Below, piece by piece: positions 1-7,700 of a DNA stretch of 12,926 nucleotides. The stretch's first letter is position 1. Every line of letters starts with the position of its first letter. The translations under genes and the position numbers were made by a program. Below the pieces are notes generated by a model. It was not told the origin of the DNA and ran no database searches. It worked only from the letters and a program-made list of their open reading frames with translations. Origin of the DNA: Oscillospiraceae bacterium (lineage in GTDB: Bacteria; Bacillota_A; Clostridia; Oscillospirales; JAAYXM01); assembly GCA_017408185.1 (NCBI GenBank), contig JAFQVE010000166.1, positions 1 through 12,926 on the forward strand, read 5' to 3'.

Positions 1-564
1 GGCTATTATCTCATATTTATTTCGCACCAAACTCGCTGGGCTTCCGATGAGGAAACCGATATTATGGCAGAGTTTGTTCTTCACTGCGCAAAAGAACTGG
101 GCACAGATAAGCGTTGCATTATCGAAGGAATGAGCTGCGGCGGACTTCAGGGTGCGCGTCTTGCGGAAGAGTATCCGGAGCTTTGCGCTGTCCTTTATCT
201 TGACAACCCCGTACTCAATATTCTCAGTATGTACGGCCTTGGTGACTGTAAGGACGAAGCACTTCCGTCTTTCCGCAGAGAAATCATCAACACATTCGGA
301 GTGAACGATTCATCAATCATCAATTTCCGTAAGAGTCCGATAGATAAAATGGAGCCGCTTATTGAAAACAACATCCCGGTTCTTATGCTTTACGGAAACT
401 GTGATCCGGTTGTTATTTATGGCGAAAACGGAAAGGTGCTTGAGGATTATTACAAAGCAAACGGCGGAAACATCAAGGTAATTTCGCGCAGTATGCAAAA
501 GCATCATCCCCACGGCCTTGACGACCCGACACCTATTATAGAGTTTGTGGAAAACAATTTTTAA
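1..564 (+). CDS. Alpha/beta hydrolase, C-terminal part (5' end outside window)
   Basis: The frame is open from base 1, so the gene starts upstream; the ATG at 64 is internal. What remains is the C-terminal half or more of an alpha/beta-hydrolase fold enzyme. The nucleophile elbow reads GMSCGG (a G-x-S-x-G-G pattern), with Ser encoded at 133-135, followed by a helix (LQGARLAEEYPE). The acid is probably the Asp in LYGNCDP (403-405), which ends a beta strand (IPVLMLYG). The catalytic His is one of those in KHHPHGL (502-513), just before the closing helix PIIEFVENNF. Ser, Asp and His are thus in the usual order and spacing. Many relatives are esterases or dipeptidyl-peptidase-like hydrolases, and carbohydrate esterase activity would fit the neighbourhood, but the substrate cannot be read. 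No signal peptide can be judged because the N-terminus is missing. The gene converges on the AraC-type regulator. Confidence 0.85.
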   Translation, partial: GYYLIFISHQTRWASDEETDIMAEFVLHCAKELGTDKRCIIEGMSCGGLQGARLAEEYPELCAVLYLDNPVLNILSMYGLGDCKDEALPSFRREIINTFGVNDSSIINFRKSPIDKMEPLIENNIPVLMLYGNCDPVVIYGENGKVLEDYYKANGGNIKVISRSMQKHHPHGLDDPTPIIEFVENNF

Positions 565-573
565 TTAAAAAGT

Positions 574-612
574 GAGCACTGCAGGTTTTATCGTGACCTG
601 CAGTGCTCTTTT
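574..612. terminator. Strong intrinsic terminator, probably bidirectional
   Basis: A perfect 13-bp stem (GAGCACTGCAGGT at 574-586 against ACCTGCAGTGCTC at 596-608) with a 9-nt loop is followed by TTTT at 609-612. It lies 9 nt after the hydrolase stop. On the other strand the stem is followed by a U-rich tract (complement of TTAATTAAAAA), so it can also stop transcripts coming from the convergent regulator gene. Confidence 0.9.
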
Positions 613-640
613 GGTGCGCTCGGCATGCATAATAATCTTG

Positions 641-671
641 GCGGTGAAAGTCCGCTACAGGCTTGGCTGTA
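641..671 (+). other. Two adjacent small hairpins between convergent genes
   Basis: GCGG/CCGC (641-644 with 652-655, loop TGAAAGT) is followed directly by TACAG/CTGTA (656-660 with 667-671, loop GCTTGG). The arrangement resembles short stretches of group II intron RNA domain I as I remember them, but no other intron part (open reading frame, domain V, EBS/IBS) is visible. It may be a relic or chance. The rest of the 613-713 gap shows nothing recognisable. Confidence 0.25.
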
Positions 672-713
672 GGAACTTAAAAAACATTTATAGTTTATGC
701 GGTATAAGAAAAG

Positions 714-1679
714 TCAAACATTTTCATTTTCAGCAAAAAAATCGTATAATAAATTAAGTGAAGATATGCGTTCTCGTGTTTCCAGATCGAGAAGCTGTTG
801 TTGCACCTGATGTTGCTTTTGATACTCTGAGGGGGTCATACCGAAATGACTTTTGAATAACCGACAAAGATGTGCCTTATCGGAAGCTCCGACAATCTTT
901 GTGATCTCTTCAAGGCTTTTTCCTCGAATCAGAAAGAAAGATCTTGCTTTATCCATTCTTGCATAGCGAAGGTAATTCATAGGGGAAAGACCTGTGATTT
1001 CGGAAAAGTATTCACAAAAGCGGCTTCGGGACATGCCTGAAAATTCGCATAGCTTTTTGATTGTGATTTTTTCACTCAAATTCTCTATAATATAATCTGA
1101 TGCCTTAAGAACTGAATCAGTTCTTTTCAAAACAGCTTTGGGAATCTTAAAAGAATAGCTTTCGCCGCCTAAAAGCTTGAGAAAATCGGTATATAACGAA
1201 AGCATAACAGCGAAGCTTGCATCAGGCAGAGCTGAAAACTCTGAACTCAATTTATGTATAATCTCATCAGCACGAGCGTGTGCTTCCTCTGAAAATTTAT
1301 GAAACCTCGGAAGAATTTTTCCGTCAAACAATATTTTTTTATCAAAATAAGAGAAGTGTTCATAGCCACATTCACGGAGCGCATCATCGGAAATATTTAT
1401 GGATGCAAATATTGGCGTTTCATCGGTTTTCAGAATTTTGTTGTCATGAGGAACGAATGCAGGAACAACAACACAGGTTCCGGCAGTCTGAATGAAGGTC
1501 TCATCACCGACTTTATGTATTGACTTACCTCTTAATGCATACCAGATTTCAGCGCAATCGTGAATATGTGGTAAGCCGGTGAAGGTATAAAAAGTGGAGC
1601 ATTTGAAACCAAGCACTATAGGCACTCTTTTTAAATAATCATGTTTTGCGCCAATATAGGATAACGGAAGATTGTTCAA
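714..1679 (-). CDS. AraC-family transcriptional regulator with N-terminal cupin sensor
   Basis: This is a 321-residue cytoplasmic regulator counted from a TTG start. The N-terminal half carries a cupin-like sensor domain: LPHIHDCAEIWYALRG near residues 36-50, and VVVPAFVPHDN near 70-80, typical of the AraC ligand-binding barrel that often senses a sugar. The C-terminal part has the two helix-turn-helix units of the AraC/XylS domain: ITIKKLCEFSGMSRSRFCEYF (about 205-226) and LEEITKIVGASDKAHLCRLFKSHFGMTPSEY (about 256-286), the latter being the signature half. Start choice: AAGGAGG at 1695-1689 lies 9 nt before TTG at 1679, while the upstream in-frame ATG at 1724 has no ribosome binding site and overlaps a good -10 box. 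If the ATG were used the protein would be 336 residues. Divergent placement next to the secreted-protein genes suggests it controls them; this is inference. Confidence 0.9.
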   Translation of the reverse strand: MNNLPLSYIGAKHDYLKRVPIVLGFKCSTFYTFTGLPHIHDCAEIWYALRGKSIHKVGDETFIQTAGTCVVVPAFVPHDNKILKTDETPIFASINISDDALRECGYEHFSYFDKKILFDGKILPRFHKFSEEAHARADEIIHKLSSEFSALPDASFAVMLSLYTDFLKLLGGESYSFKIPKAVLKRTDSVLKASDYIIENLSEKITIKKLCEFSGMSRSRFCEYFSEITGLSPMNYLRYARMDKARSFFLIRGKSLEEITKIVGASDKAHLCRLFKSHFGMTPSEYQKQHQVQQQLLDLETRERISSLNLLYDFFAENENV

Positions 1680-1688
1680 GAAAGTTTG

Positions 1689-1695
1689 CCTCCTT
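1689..1695 (-). promoter_or_regulatory. Ribosome binding site deciding a TTG start
   Basis: A perfect AAGGAGG on the minus strand lies 9 nt upstream of the in-frame TTG at 1679-1677. No comparable site precedes the ATG at 1724-1722, where the upstream bases are only A/T-rich. Confidence 0.75.
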
Positions 1696-1714
1696 ATACT
1701 TCGCTCTGTCAAAT

Positions 1715-1743
1715 AGTATAACATTTTAACAATAAAAAATCAA
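1715..1743 (-). promoter_or_regulatory. Sigma-70-type promoter of the AraC-family gene
   Basis: On the minus strand, TTGATT (1743-1738) is followed by a 17-nt spacer and TATACT (1720-1715), with TG one base upstream of the -10 box (extended -10). Transcription would start near 1708, leaving a leader of about 30 nt with the AAGGAGG site. The ATG at 1724 would lie upstream of the transcript, which supports the TTG start. Confidence 0.7.
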
Positions 1744-1794
1744 GATTTTGGGACGAATATTCAATGAAATCGTGTATATTTATTTCGGGATAAA

Positions 1795-1803
1795 TGCTAT
1801 AAT
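1795..1803 (+). promoter_or_regulatory. Extended -10 promoter for the lipoprotein operon
   Basis: TGCTATAAT is a perfect -10 hexamer (1798-1803) with the TGn extension. The -35 position (1775-1780, TATATT) matches poorly, as expected for an extended -10 or activator-dependent promoter. A second TATAAT occurs at 1805-1810. A start near 1810-1817 would put both palindromes into the leader RNA. Confidence 0.6.
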
Positions 1804-1825
1804 CTATAATAGAATAGACAAAATC

Positions 1826-1867
1826 ACAAGTGGGATATCCCACTTGTAGTGTGGTACCACACTACAA
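1826..1867. promoter_or_regulatory. Two overlapping perfect palindromes in the divergent promoter region
   Basis: Palindrome 1 spans 1826-1847 (half-site ACAAGTGGGAT, 22 bp, perfect). Palindrome 2 spans 1844-1867 (half-site TTGTAGTGTGGT, 24 bp, perfect). They share TTGT at 1844-1847. They lie just downstream of the likely transcription start, so they could be an operator for a dimeric repressor, or hairpins in the leader RNA that cannot both form fully at once. AraC-family proteins usually bind direct repeats, so a different binding protein is possible. Confidence 0.65.
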
Positions 1868-1889
1868 ACAATGCTAAAAGCGTGAAAAA

Positions 1890-1914
1890 CGTTGCGTAAG
1901 CAACGAAATTTTTT
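1890..1914 (+). terminator. Terminator-like hairpin in the leader of the lipoprotein gene (possible attenuator)
   Basis: CGTTGC (1890-1895), a GTAA tetraloop and GCAACG (1900-1905) are followed by AAA and six T (1909-1914). The 6-bp stem is short and is separated from the T run by three A, so termination may be weak. Flanking A and T tracts could lengthen the stem. It ends 24 nt before the start codon, between the promoter and the ribosome binding site AAGGAG (1923-1928). Confidence 0.45.
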
Positions 1915-1938
1915 AAAACTAAAAGGAGAGAAAACAAA

Positions 1939-2940
1939 ATGAAAAAAGCGATGAAAAAAGTAGTGGCAGTTCTTGCAGCGGCAACGCTTCTGCTCTCCCT
2001 TTCTGCCTGTGGGGGAGAAACTCCGGAAACTAAGGTTAGCGATGGTGTTGAAACACTTTTTAACGGAGGTGTTGTTGTGGAAGATACTTCAACAGGCGCA
2101 AAGGTGCGCGAAGGAAAGGTTCTCGAGGTTCCGACGATGTATTATCAGCAGTACGGTGCAGACCCGTCGCTTGGCGATGATGCTGCGCTTACATACGGCG
2201 GCTGGAAGAAGTCAGACCTTCCGCTCAATGCAGAAAAGACGGCAATCGTCGTTATGCACGCGGCATATGTCGGCGAGGCAGAAACTGCTCCCGAGCAGTT
2301 CCAGTATTGCGAATATGTTCCGAGAAGCTACCGCATTGCGGAAGAAAATTTCGGAACAGTTCTCGATGCAGCAAGAGCCGCAGGCATAAAGATTTACCAC
2401 GTACCCTTCGGAGTGGGATATTACGAGGAGATGCCGGGATATACGGAAACCCAGGCAATCGGTGCAGAGTCGAAATATACTCCGCGTGACAGAGCTGAGA
2501 AGGATGATGTCCTCTCCGAGCTTCGTGCCTTTAAGGACAACAACGTAACTCCGGGCCCGAATGCATGGGACGGAATTATAGCGGCGAGAGAAAAGTATCT
2601 CAACTTCCTGCCCGAAGCAATGCCCGAGGGCAATGAGCCGATATGCACAACCTCCAACGAGCTTGCGGCAGTTGCAATACGCGACGGCGTAAACCATCTT
2701 GTTTATATGGGTTTTGCTGTTGATTCGTGTCTCCTCTCCGATGAGGGCGGCATGCTCGGAATGACGCGGCACGGCTTTATGTGCTCGGCAATCAAGGATT
2801 GCGTAACGGCGGTTGAAAACCGCGAATCAACACCCAGCAAGCACCACACGGACACGGCTCTCTGGCGTGTCGTCTACAACTACGGATTTGTGTATGAGGG
2901 CAAGGATTTAGCCGATGCCTTCGCGCTTTTAAAAAAATAA
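1939..2940 (+). CDS. Isochorismatase-like (cysteine hydrolase superfamily) lipoprotein
   Basis: This 333-residue protein has a lipoprotein signal peptide: basic MKKAMKKV, a hydrophobic stretch and a lipobox LSAC with the modified Cys at residue 24. It should therefore be anchored to the outer face of the membrane. Residues about 98-315 resemble the isochorismatase / N-carbamoylsarcosine amidase fold: strand KTAIVVMH (about 101-107), AARAAGIKIYHVPFGV, then NELAAVAIRDGVNHLVYMGFAVDSC with the nucleophile-position Cys264, followed by a GGMLGMTRHGF helix. The usual Asp in the first strand (LLVIDMQ type) is replaced by His107, and I see no clear equivalent of the catalytic Lys before TSNELAA, so activity may differ or be lost. 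The start has AAGGAG 10 nt upstream. It is the first gene of a plus-strand row, followed after 24 nt by the next gene. Substrate unknown. Confidence 0.8.
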   Translation: MKKAMKKVVAVLAAATLLLSLSACGGETPETKVSDGVETLFNGGVVVEDTSTGAKVREGKVLEVPTMYYQQYGADPSLGDDAALTYGGWKKSDLPLNAEKTAIVVMHAAYVGEAETAPEQFQYCEYVPRSYRIAEENFGTVLDAARAAGIKIYHVPFGVGYYEEMPGYTETQAIGAESKYTPRDRAEKDDVLSELRAFKDNNVTPGPNAWDGIIAAREKYLNFLPEAMPEGNEPICTTSNELAAVAIRDGVNHLVYMGFAVDSCLLSDEGGMLGMTRHGFMCSAIKDCVTAVENRESTPSKHHTDTALWRVVYNYGFVYEGKDLADAFALLKK

Positions 2941-2964
2941 AAAATCCAAGGAGAGAAGAATAGA

Positions 2965-4722
2965 ATGAAGAACTTATTATCAATTATCCTGGCAATCGTA
3001 ATGATTGCGGCAATGCTTCCATCGGCATTTGCAGCAACCGCCTTTGAAGGGTACGAGTATGTGTTCACAAACAAAGCGTTTGGAGTAACAGATGGCAGCA
3101 ATTATGTGAGATCGAAACTTGCAACAATGACGCTTGAAACACCGGATTCATCGCTTTCCCATCCATGGAAGGTGGCGGGATCGAATCTTTTATACAATGT
3201 ATACGCACAAACAGAAGGAATAGTATGGAACGGATATACGGATAACGCAAAAAATAGCGAAAGCGCTTTCGCTATTGAAATTTCCGTTTCTAACGGCGGA
3301 ACATATAAACCGAGCCTGCGGTATTCTACAATTAAATCTGCACCGAAAGTGGACATTTATCTTGTGAAGGAAAAGACAGAGGCAGGAGATTATTCCACCG
3401 ATGATATTAAGTTCATAGATTCGGATAATGCCAAGAGTGATACATCTTCTTTCATCGAAGCACTTGGTGATACCGGCAAGCTGGGACAAGTTGACATGTG
3501 GGGGACCGGCTCTTACACAAGCATAGGGACAGAAAGCTTCAACGACCTTGAGCTTCAACTTGACGGAAACAGTAAGTATTATCTCTGCTTCCGTACTGCA
3601 GGCGTGAATGATAGCCATGTAGCTTCAAGCGGTACATATTTCTATGCTAACATTAAATCCTTCAAGCTGACCTATGTTCCGTCAGAAGCAGATGAAGCAT
3701 TTGACTACACAGCAGAAGAATATGAAACAACTCCCAATGCAACCGTCACTGCACTCGCGGCATACGGAAACGAAAATACGATAGAAGATACTGACGTAAT
3801 CTCTGTTGACACAGCTACATACGGTCAGAAATGCAACGTGTCTGTAAAAAATAAAACGGTTGTAAAAGAAGGTAAAACCTATAACTTCCTTTACTGGGCA
3901 AAGGGAATGAGCTCGAGAGAAAACGAATTGGCACTTTCAACTTCTGAAAGCTTTGATTATATGCCGCAGGACGGAAATAATGTTCTCATCGCAGTTTATG
4001 AAGCAGCAAATGATGTAGAAGAAACAGCAACCTTCTACAACGCAAACGGTCAGCTTCTTACGGATACAAAGCTTGATGATGACAATACGCTTCCCGCCCC
4101 TCCGTCTATGGCAGGATATACCAAGGCTGCGACAAAGTGGGTACAGCTCGGAACGAATGAGGAATTTGATGCCGGAGCCACTGTTCCGGAAACCGGCGAC
4201 AAAATCTTCATAGCAAAGTATGACGCTGCTGATAAGAAGTCTGACATCTCGGTGACGGTAAACGGTGCAAGCGCTGATAGCACACCTACAGGAACTTACG
4301 CTTACGGCAAAGAGATAATTTGCAAAGCAGATACATCTGATGATAAAGTGTTCATGTACTGGAGAAAGACCGTTGGCGGAACTGAAAACGATCCGGAAAT
4401 CGTAAGTACAGACGAAGAATATAGCTTCTATGCATGGGAAAATTGCACTGTCACGGCAGTGTACGGCGATGCAAAGCCGTCTCTTGCAAAGGATATGCGC
4501 AAGATAATCATAAGCAGCGTTGCAGCTGGTAATGAAAGCGCAATCATGGCAGAGTTCATCGGCTTTGGTGATGCACTTGAAAAAGGCGTTATGATTGGGA
4601 ACAGAAAAATCGCTATGACAACAACCGATAATCAGTTCACAGTTGTAACTGATGATGAAGTTACCGGCTATGCAATAGTAGGTAATGCAACAGACGGATA
4701 TGAGCAGATAACAGATAAGTAA
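2965..4722 (+). CDS. Secreted beta-domain protein with InlB-like repeats, no catalytic domain recognised
   Basis: This is a 585-residue protein. A signal peptide covers residues 1-23 (KNLLSIILAIVMIAAMLPSAFA, cut after AFA). Residues about 29-238 are a beta-rich domain (YEYVFTNKAFG to IKSFKLTYV) that recurs twice in the next gene; its motif order (VSNGGTYKPSLRYS, VDIYLVKEK, LELQLDGNSKYYLCFR) resembles jelly-roll carbohydrate-binding modules. Residues about 258-350 and 425-500 look like divergent InlB B-repeat / Flg_new-type units (FLYWAKG...LIAVYEA and MYWRKTV...VTAVYGD), with another InlB-like unit between them (GYTKAATKWVQLG). The last ~75 residues (AEFIGFGDALEKGVMIGN to YEQITDK) form a further beta unit. 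No sortase motif, SLH domain or membrane anchor is visible, so it is probably released or held non-covalently. AAGGAG lies 11 nt before the ATG. A polysaccharide-binding partner of the downstream lyase is a plausible but inferred role. Confidence 0.8.
   Translation: MKNLLSIILAIVMIAAMLPSAFAATAFEGYEYVFTNKAFGVTDGSNYVRSKLATMTLETPDSSLSHPWKVAGSNLLYNVYAQTEGIVWNGYTDNAKNSESAFAIEISVSNGGTYKPSLRYSTIKSAPKVDIYLVKEKTEAGDYSTDDIKFIDSDNAKSDTSSFIEALGDTGKLGQVDMWGTGSYTSIGTESFNDLELQLDGNSKYYLCFRTAGVNDSHVASSGTYFYANIKSFKLTYVPSEADEAFDYTAEEYETTPNATVTALAAYGNENTIEDTDVISVDTATYGQKCNVSVKNKTVVKEGKTYNFLYWAKGMSSRENELALSTSESFDYMPQDGNNVLIAVYEAANDVEETATFYNANGQLLTDTKLDDDNTLPAPPSMAGYTKAATKWVQLGTNEEFDAGATVPETGDKIFIAKYDAADKKSDISVTVNGASADSTPTGTYAYGKEIICKADTSDDKVFMYWRKTVGGTENDPEIVSTDEEYSFYAWENCTVTAVYGDAKPSLAKDMRKIIISSVAAGNESAIMAEFIGFGDALEKGVMIGNRKIAMTTTDNQFTVVTDDEVTGYAIVGNATDGYEQITDK
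3046..3678 (+). repeat. Shared ~210-residue domain, copy A (in the 585-residue protein)
   Basis: This is the first of three related segments. Bases 3189-3243 are identical over 55 nt to 5966-6020 in copy C, and the stretch AGGAGATTATTCC...AAGTTC is also shared with C. A short tract around CAGTAAGTATTATCTCTGC is common to all three copies. The protein pattern is conserved in order: YVF, LETP, W.V, LYNVY.Q.EGI.WNG, GGTYKPSL.YS, KLGQVD.W, SF.DLELQLD.NSKYYLCF. Confidence 0.9.
3253..3276. repeat. Perfect 24-bp palindrome inside copy A
   Basis: The half-site AATAGCGAAAGC is followed by its exact complement, encoding SESAFAIE. Copies B and C at the same place are only weakly symmetric, so the symmetry arose in, or was kept only by, copy A. 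Confidence 0.8.
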
Positions 4723-4731
4723 ATAACATGC

Positions 4732-4771
4732 AACGGGGGATGGTGGCACTTTTTAACCACCCCCGTTTTTT
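4732..4771 (+). terminator. Intrinsic terminator between the secreted-protein gene and the giant gene
   Basis: AACGGGGGATGGT (4732-4744) pairs with ACCACCCCCGTT (4756-4767) with one bulged A, and the transcript continues with a run of six T (4766-4771). It begins 9 nt after the stop of the 585-residue gene and ends 9 nt before the ribosome binding site of the giant gene. No promoter fits between the two, so the giant gene probably depends on read-through or on a promoter inside the preceding gene. Confidence 0.85.
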
Positions 4772-4780
4772 AAACCCGAA

Positions 4781-4787
4781 AAGGAGG
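4781..4787 (+). promoter_or_regulatory. Ribosome binding site of the giant gene
   Basis: A perfect AAGGAGG lies 6 nt before ATG 4794. It fixes the start of the very long reading frame and agrees with the signal peptide that follows. Confidence 0.85.
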
Positions 4788-4793
4788 GCGAAC

Positions 4794-7700
4794 ATGAGAA
4801 ATAAACGCTTAGTATCAATGCTTTTAGCACTTTCAATGCTATTGTCGCTTTTGCCGACGGGATTTGTATCGGCAAACACAAACGCATCTGAAGGGTACGA
4901 GTATGTGTTCAAATTAGAAGCGCTTGGCTCACAAGCGAGCGATGGTTATCGTTCGAAACTTGCAACAATGACGCTTGAAACACCGCTTTCGTCGGTTTCG
5001 GATCCATGGAAGGTGGCGGCGTCGAGGTTTTTGTACAATGTATACTCACAACCGGAAGGAATATTGTGGAATGGAGATAAGAGTTACGCAACAGGTGGCA
5101 ACAGTATGTTCGCTGTTGAAATTTCGGTTCCCACCGGCGGCACATATAAACCGAGCCTGCGCTATTCTGCAATTAAATCTGCACCGATAGTGGATGTTTA
5201 TCTTGTGAAGGAAGGGACAAAGGCGGGAGGTTATTACCCCTCGGATTTTCAGTTCGTAACTTCGGGAAATGGCGATGCTAAAACATCTGCTTTTATCAGA
5301 GGACTTGGTGATGATTACAAGCTTGGACAAGTTGATATGTGGGGCGGTTCTACTACTACCGATTACAAAAACATAGTGACAGAAAGCTTCGGAGACCTTG
5401 AGCTTCAACTTGACGAAAACAGTAAGTATTATCTCTGCTTCCATACTGTTGGCTTGAATGAAAACCATGTAGGTACAAGCAGCAATACATATTACAATGT
5501 TAACCTTGAATCCTTCAGGCTTGCGCCGCCTGTGGAAAAACCTGTGGATGAGCTGAGCTCATTTTCGCTTTCCTCAAGCTCCGATAGTGTATCGGAGGGT
5601 GGAACGGCAACCCTCACAGCAACTGCAGTGTATTCTCTCAGTGGCACGAAGATTCTTACCGAGGGTGTTACCTATAAAAGCTCTGATGAAAACATTCTGA
5701 AAGTGTCCCCGGAGGGTGTCATAACCGGTGTTTCAAAAGGAACAGCGAAAATAACGGCAACTGCTAACGGAACAAGCTTTTCGGATGAAATTGAAATTAC
5801 AGTCAAAGCTACAGAAGAAGCAACAGAAGAGCATAAGTATGTGTTCACAAAGGCGGCGTTCGGATCACCTGAAGGCAATTATGTGAGATCGAAGCTTGCA
5901 GAAATGACACTTGAAACACCACTTTCGTCGGTTTCAGATCAATGGCGAGTGGCAGGGTCGAATTGTTTATACAATGTATACGCACAAACAGAAGGAATAG
6001 TATGGAACGGATATACGGATGACGCAAAAAATGGCGTTAGCACTTTCGTTGTTGAAATTTCGGTTCCCACCGGAGGTACATATAAACCGAGCCTGAGTTA
6101 TTCTGCAATTAAATCTGCACCGATAGTGGACATTTTTCTTGTGAAGAAAGGGTCAAAGGTAGGAGATTATTCCACCGATGATATTAAGTTCGCATCAAGC
6201 GGAAATAACTATGATAGTACATCTTCTTTTATCAACGCACTTGGTGATGATTTCAAGTTGGGGCAAGTTGATTTGTGGGGTACCGGCTCTTACACAAACA
6301 TAAAGACAGAAAGCTTCGGCGACCTTGAGCTTCAACTGGATGGAAACAGTAAGTATTATCTCTGCTTCCGTACTGTAGGCGTGAATACGAACTATGTAGG
6401 TAGCAGCAACGGTACATATTTCTATGTTTGCCTTGAATCCTTCAAGCTCAAACCTCTGGCAGGAGACTATGATAAAGCATGTATTTCTGTTCACGGGCTT
6501 CTCAATGAAAACGATCCGATGCCCAATATGACGGAAAAGCAGATCGAATATAAGTTATATGATGATATCGGCATTGAGATTGAGAATATTGATGAAGCAG
6601 AGCTTTCAGCAACATATTCATCCTCGGATGAAAATATTGCAACGGTCTCGGAAAGCGGACTGATAACGGCTCACAGCAACGGCGAGACAAAGATTACTGC
6701 AGATATAACATATAAAGGTGTTTCTAGAACTGCGGAGTATAACCTGAGCGTTGCATCGGCAGGAAGAAATATGATGGCGAACCTGAATCCTGATTTTGAG
6801 GAAGATAAATGGGTGTGGGACAGCACTCGCAATGATGAAGCTCCGGCAGATCCGGTGTTCTTCCGCTCGGGAATTGAGGTGGCACCGAAAGACGGCGATG
6901 AAGATAACCGCGCCCTTGCATTTACCTTCAACCCCGATGTTCCGATGCCCACACACATTAAAACAATATTTTTAAAGAGAAACGGCGAAAGAGTTGTCGT
7001 TGAACCCGATAAGCTCTATCAGCTTACGTTCAAGGTTAAAACAGATATAAAGAAGCCTCAGGACGGAGACTATCCCACAATAAATTACAGTATGTATGCA
7101 TATAACAATCCTTCCGGCAACACCGGTACAGACCTTTCTTATGTTTCAGGCAGGGCTACCGATATAAACAGTTTCGAAAACTGGGAAGAAAAATTCTCAG
7201 AATGGCAGGAGGTTGTTCTTCCGATATCCATCAATTCAAATTGCACTGCGGATATGTTGTATCTATCTCCAAGGTTAGTTTTGTTTTCTCCGGAGTTGAG
7301 CATTGGCAAAACAGGCTATAGCGGAACGATCTGGATGGATGATTTTGAACTCCGTGAAGTCGGATATGCAGGCCTTGAGATGGAAATCACAGGAGATACC
7401 ACCGCAGCCGGAGAAGGAAACTTCACAGTCCTTTCAAAGCCTTATACTACACTTGGGCATTACATCTCAGTTGATAGTGGTTGTCTGAGTGAAGGACTTG
7501 AAATGACGTCTTCAGATGAATACGTTGTATCGGACTTCGGCGACAGCACAACTTTTTCGTTGGGAATCCAAGGAAATATTGCATCAACAGTTGCAGAATG
7601 TGGCGGAAAGAACGGAGCTGCAACGATTTTCGGGGAATTGACTATCAACGGAATCACAAGACGTGGTGAAGTGCCGGTGAAAACCTCGGGATATGAGATG

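Noticed and set aside
1750..1790. Two GGGA-containing short direct repeats as possible AraC-type binding sites
   Set aside because: Only four to six bases match and spacing is not typical; too weak to call.
3937..4749. A 270-codon open frame on the minus strand with many Cys, His and Tyr
   Set aside because: It is antisense to the InlB-like part of the 585-residue protein and runs through its terminator; composition is that of a shadow frame.
5579..5597. A perfect 8-bp hairpin (CTCCGATA / TATCGGAG) in the giant gene
   Set aside because: It is inside coding sequence of a BIG2 domain with no T run after it; taken as chance.
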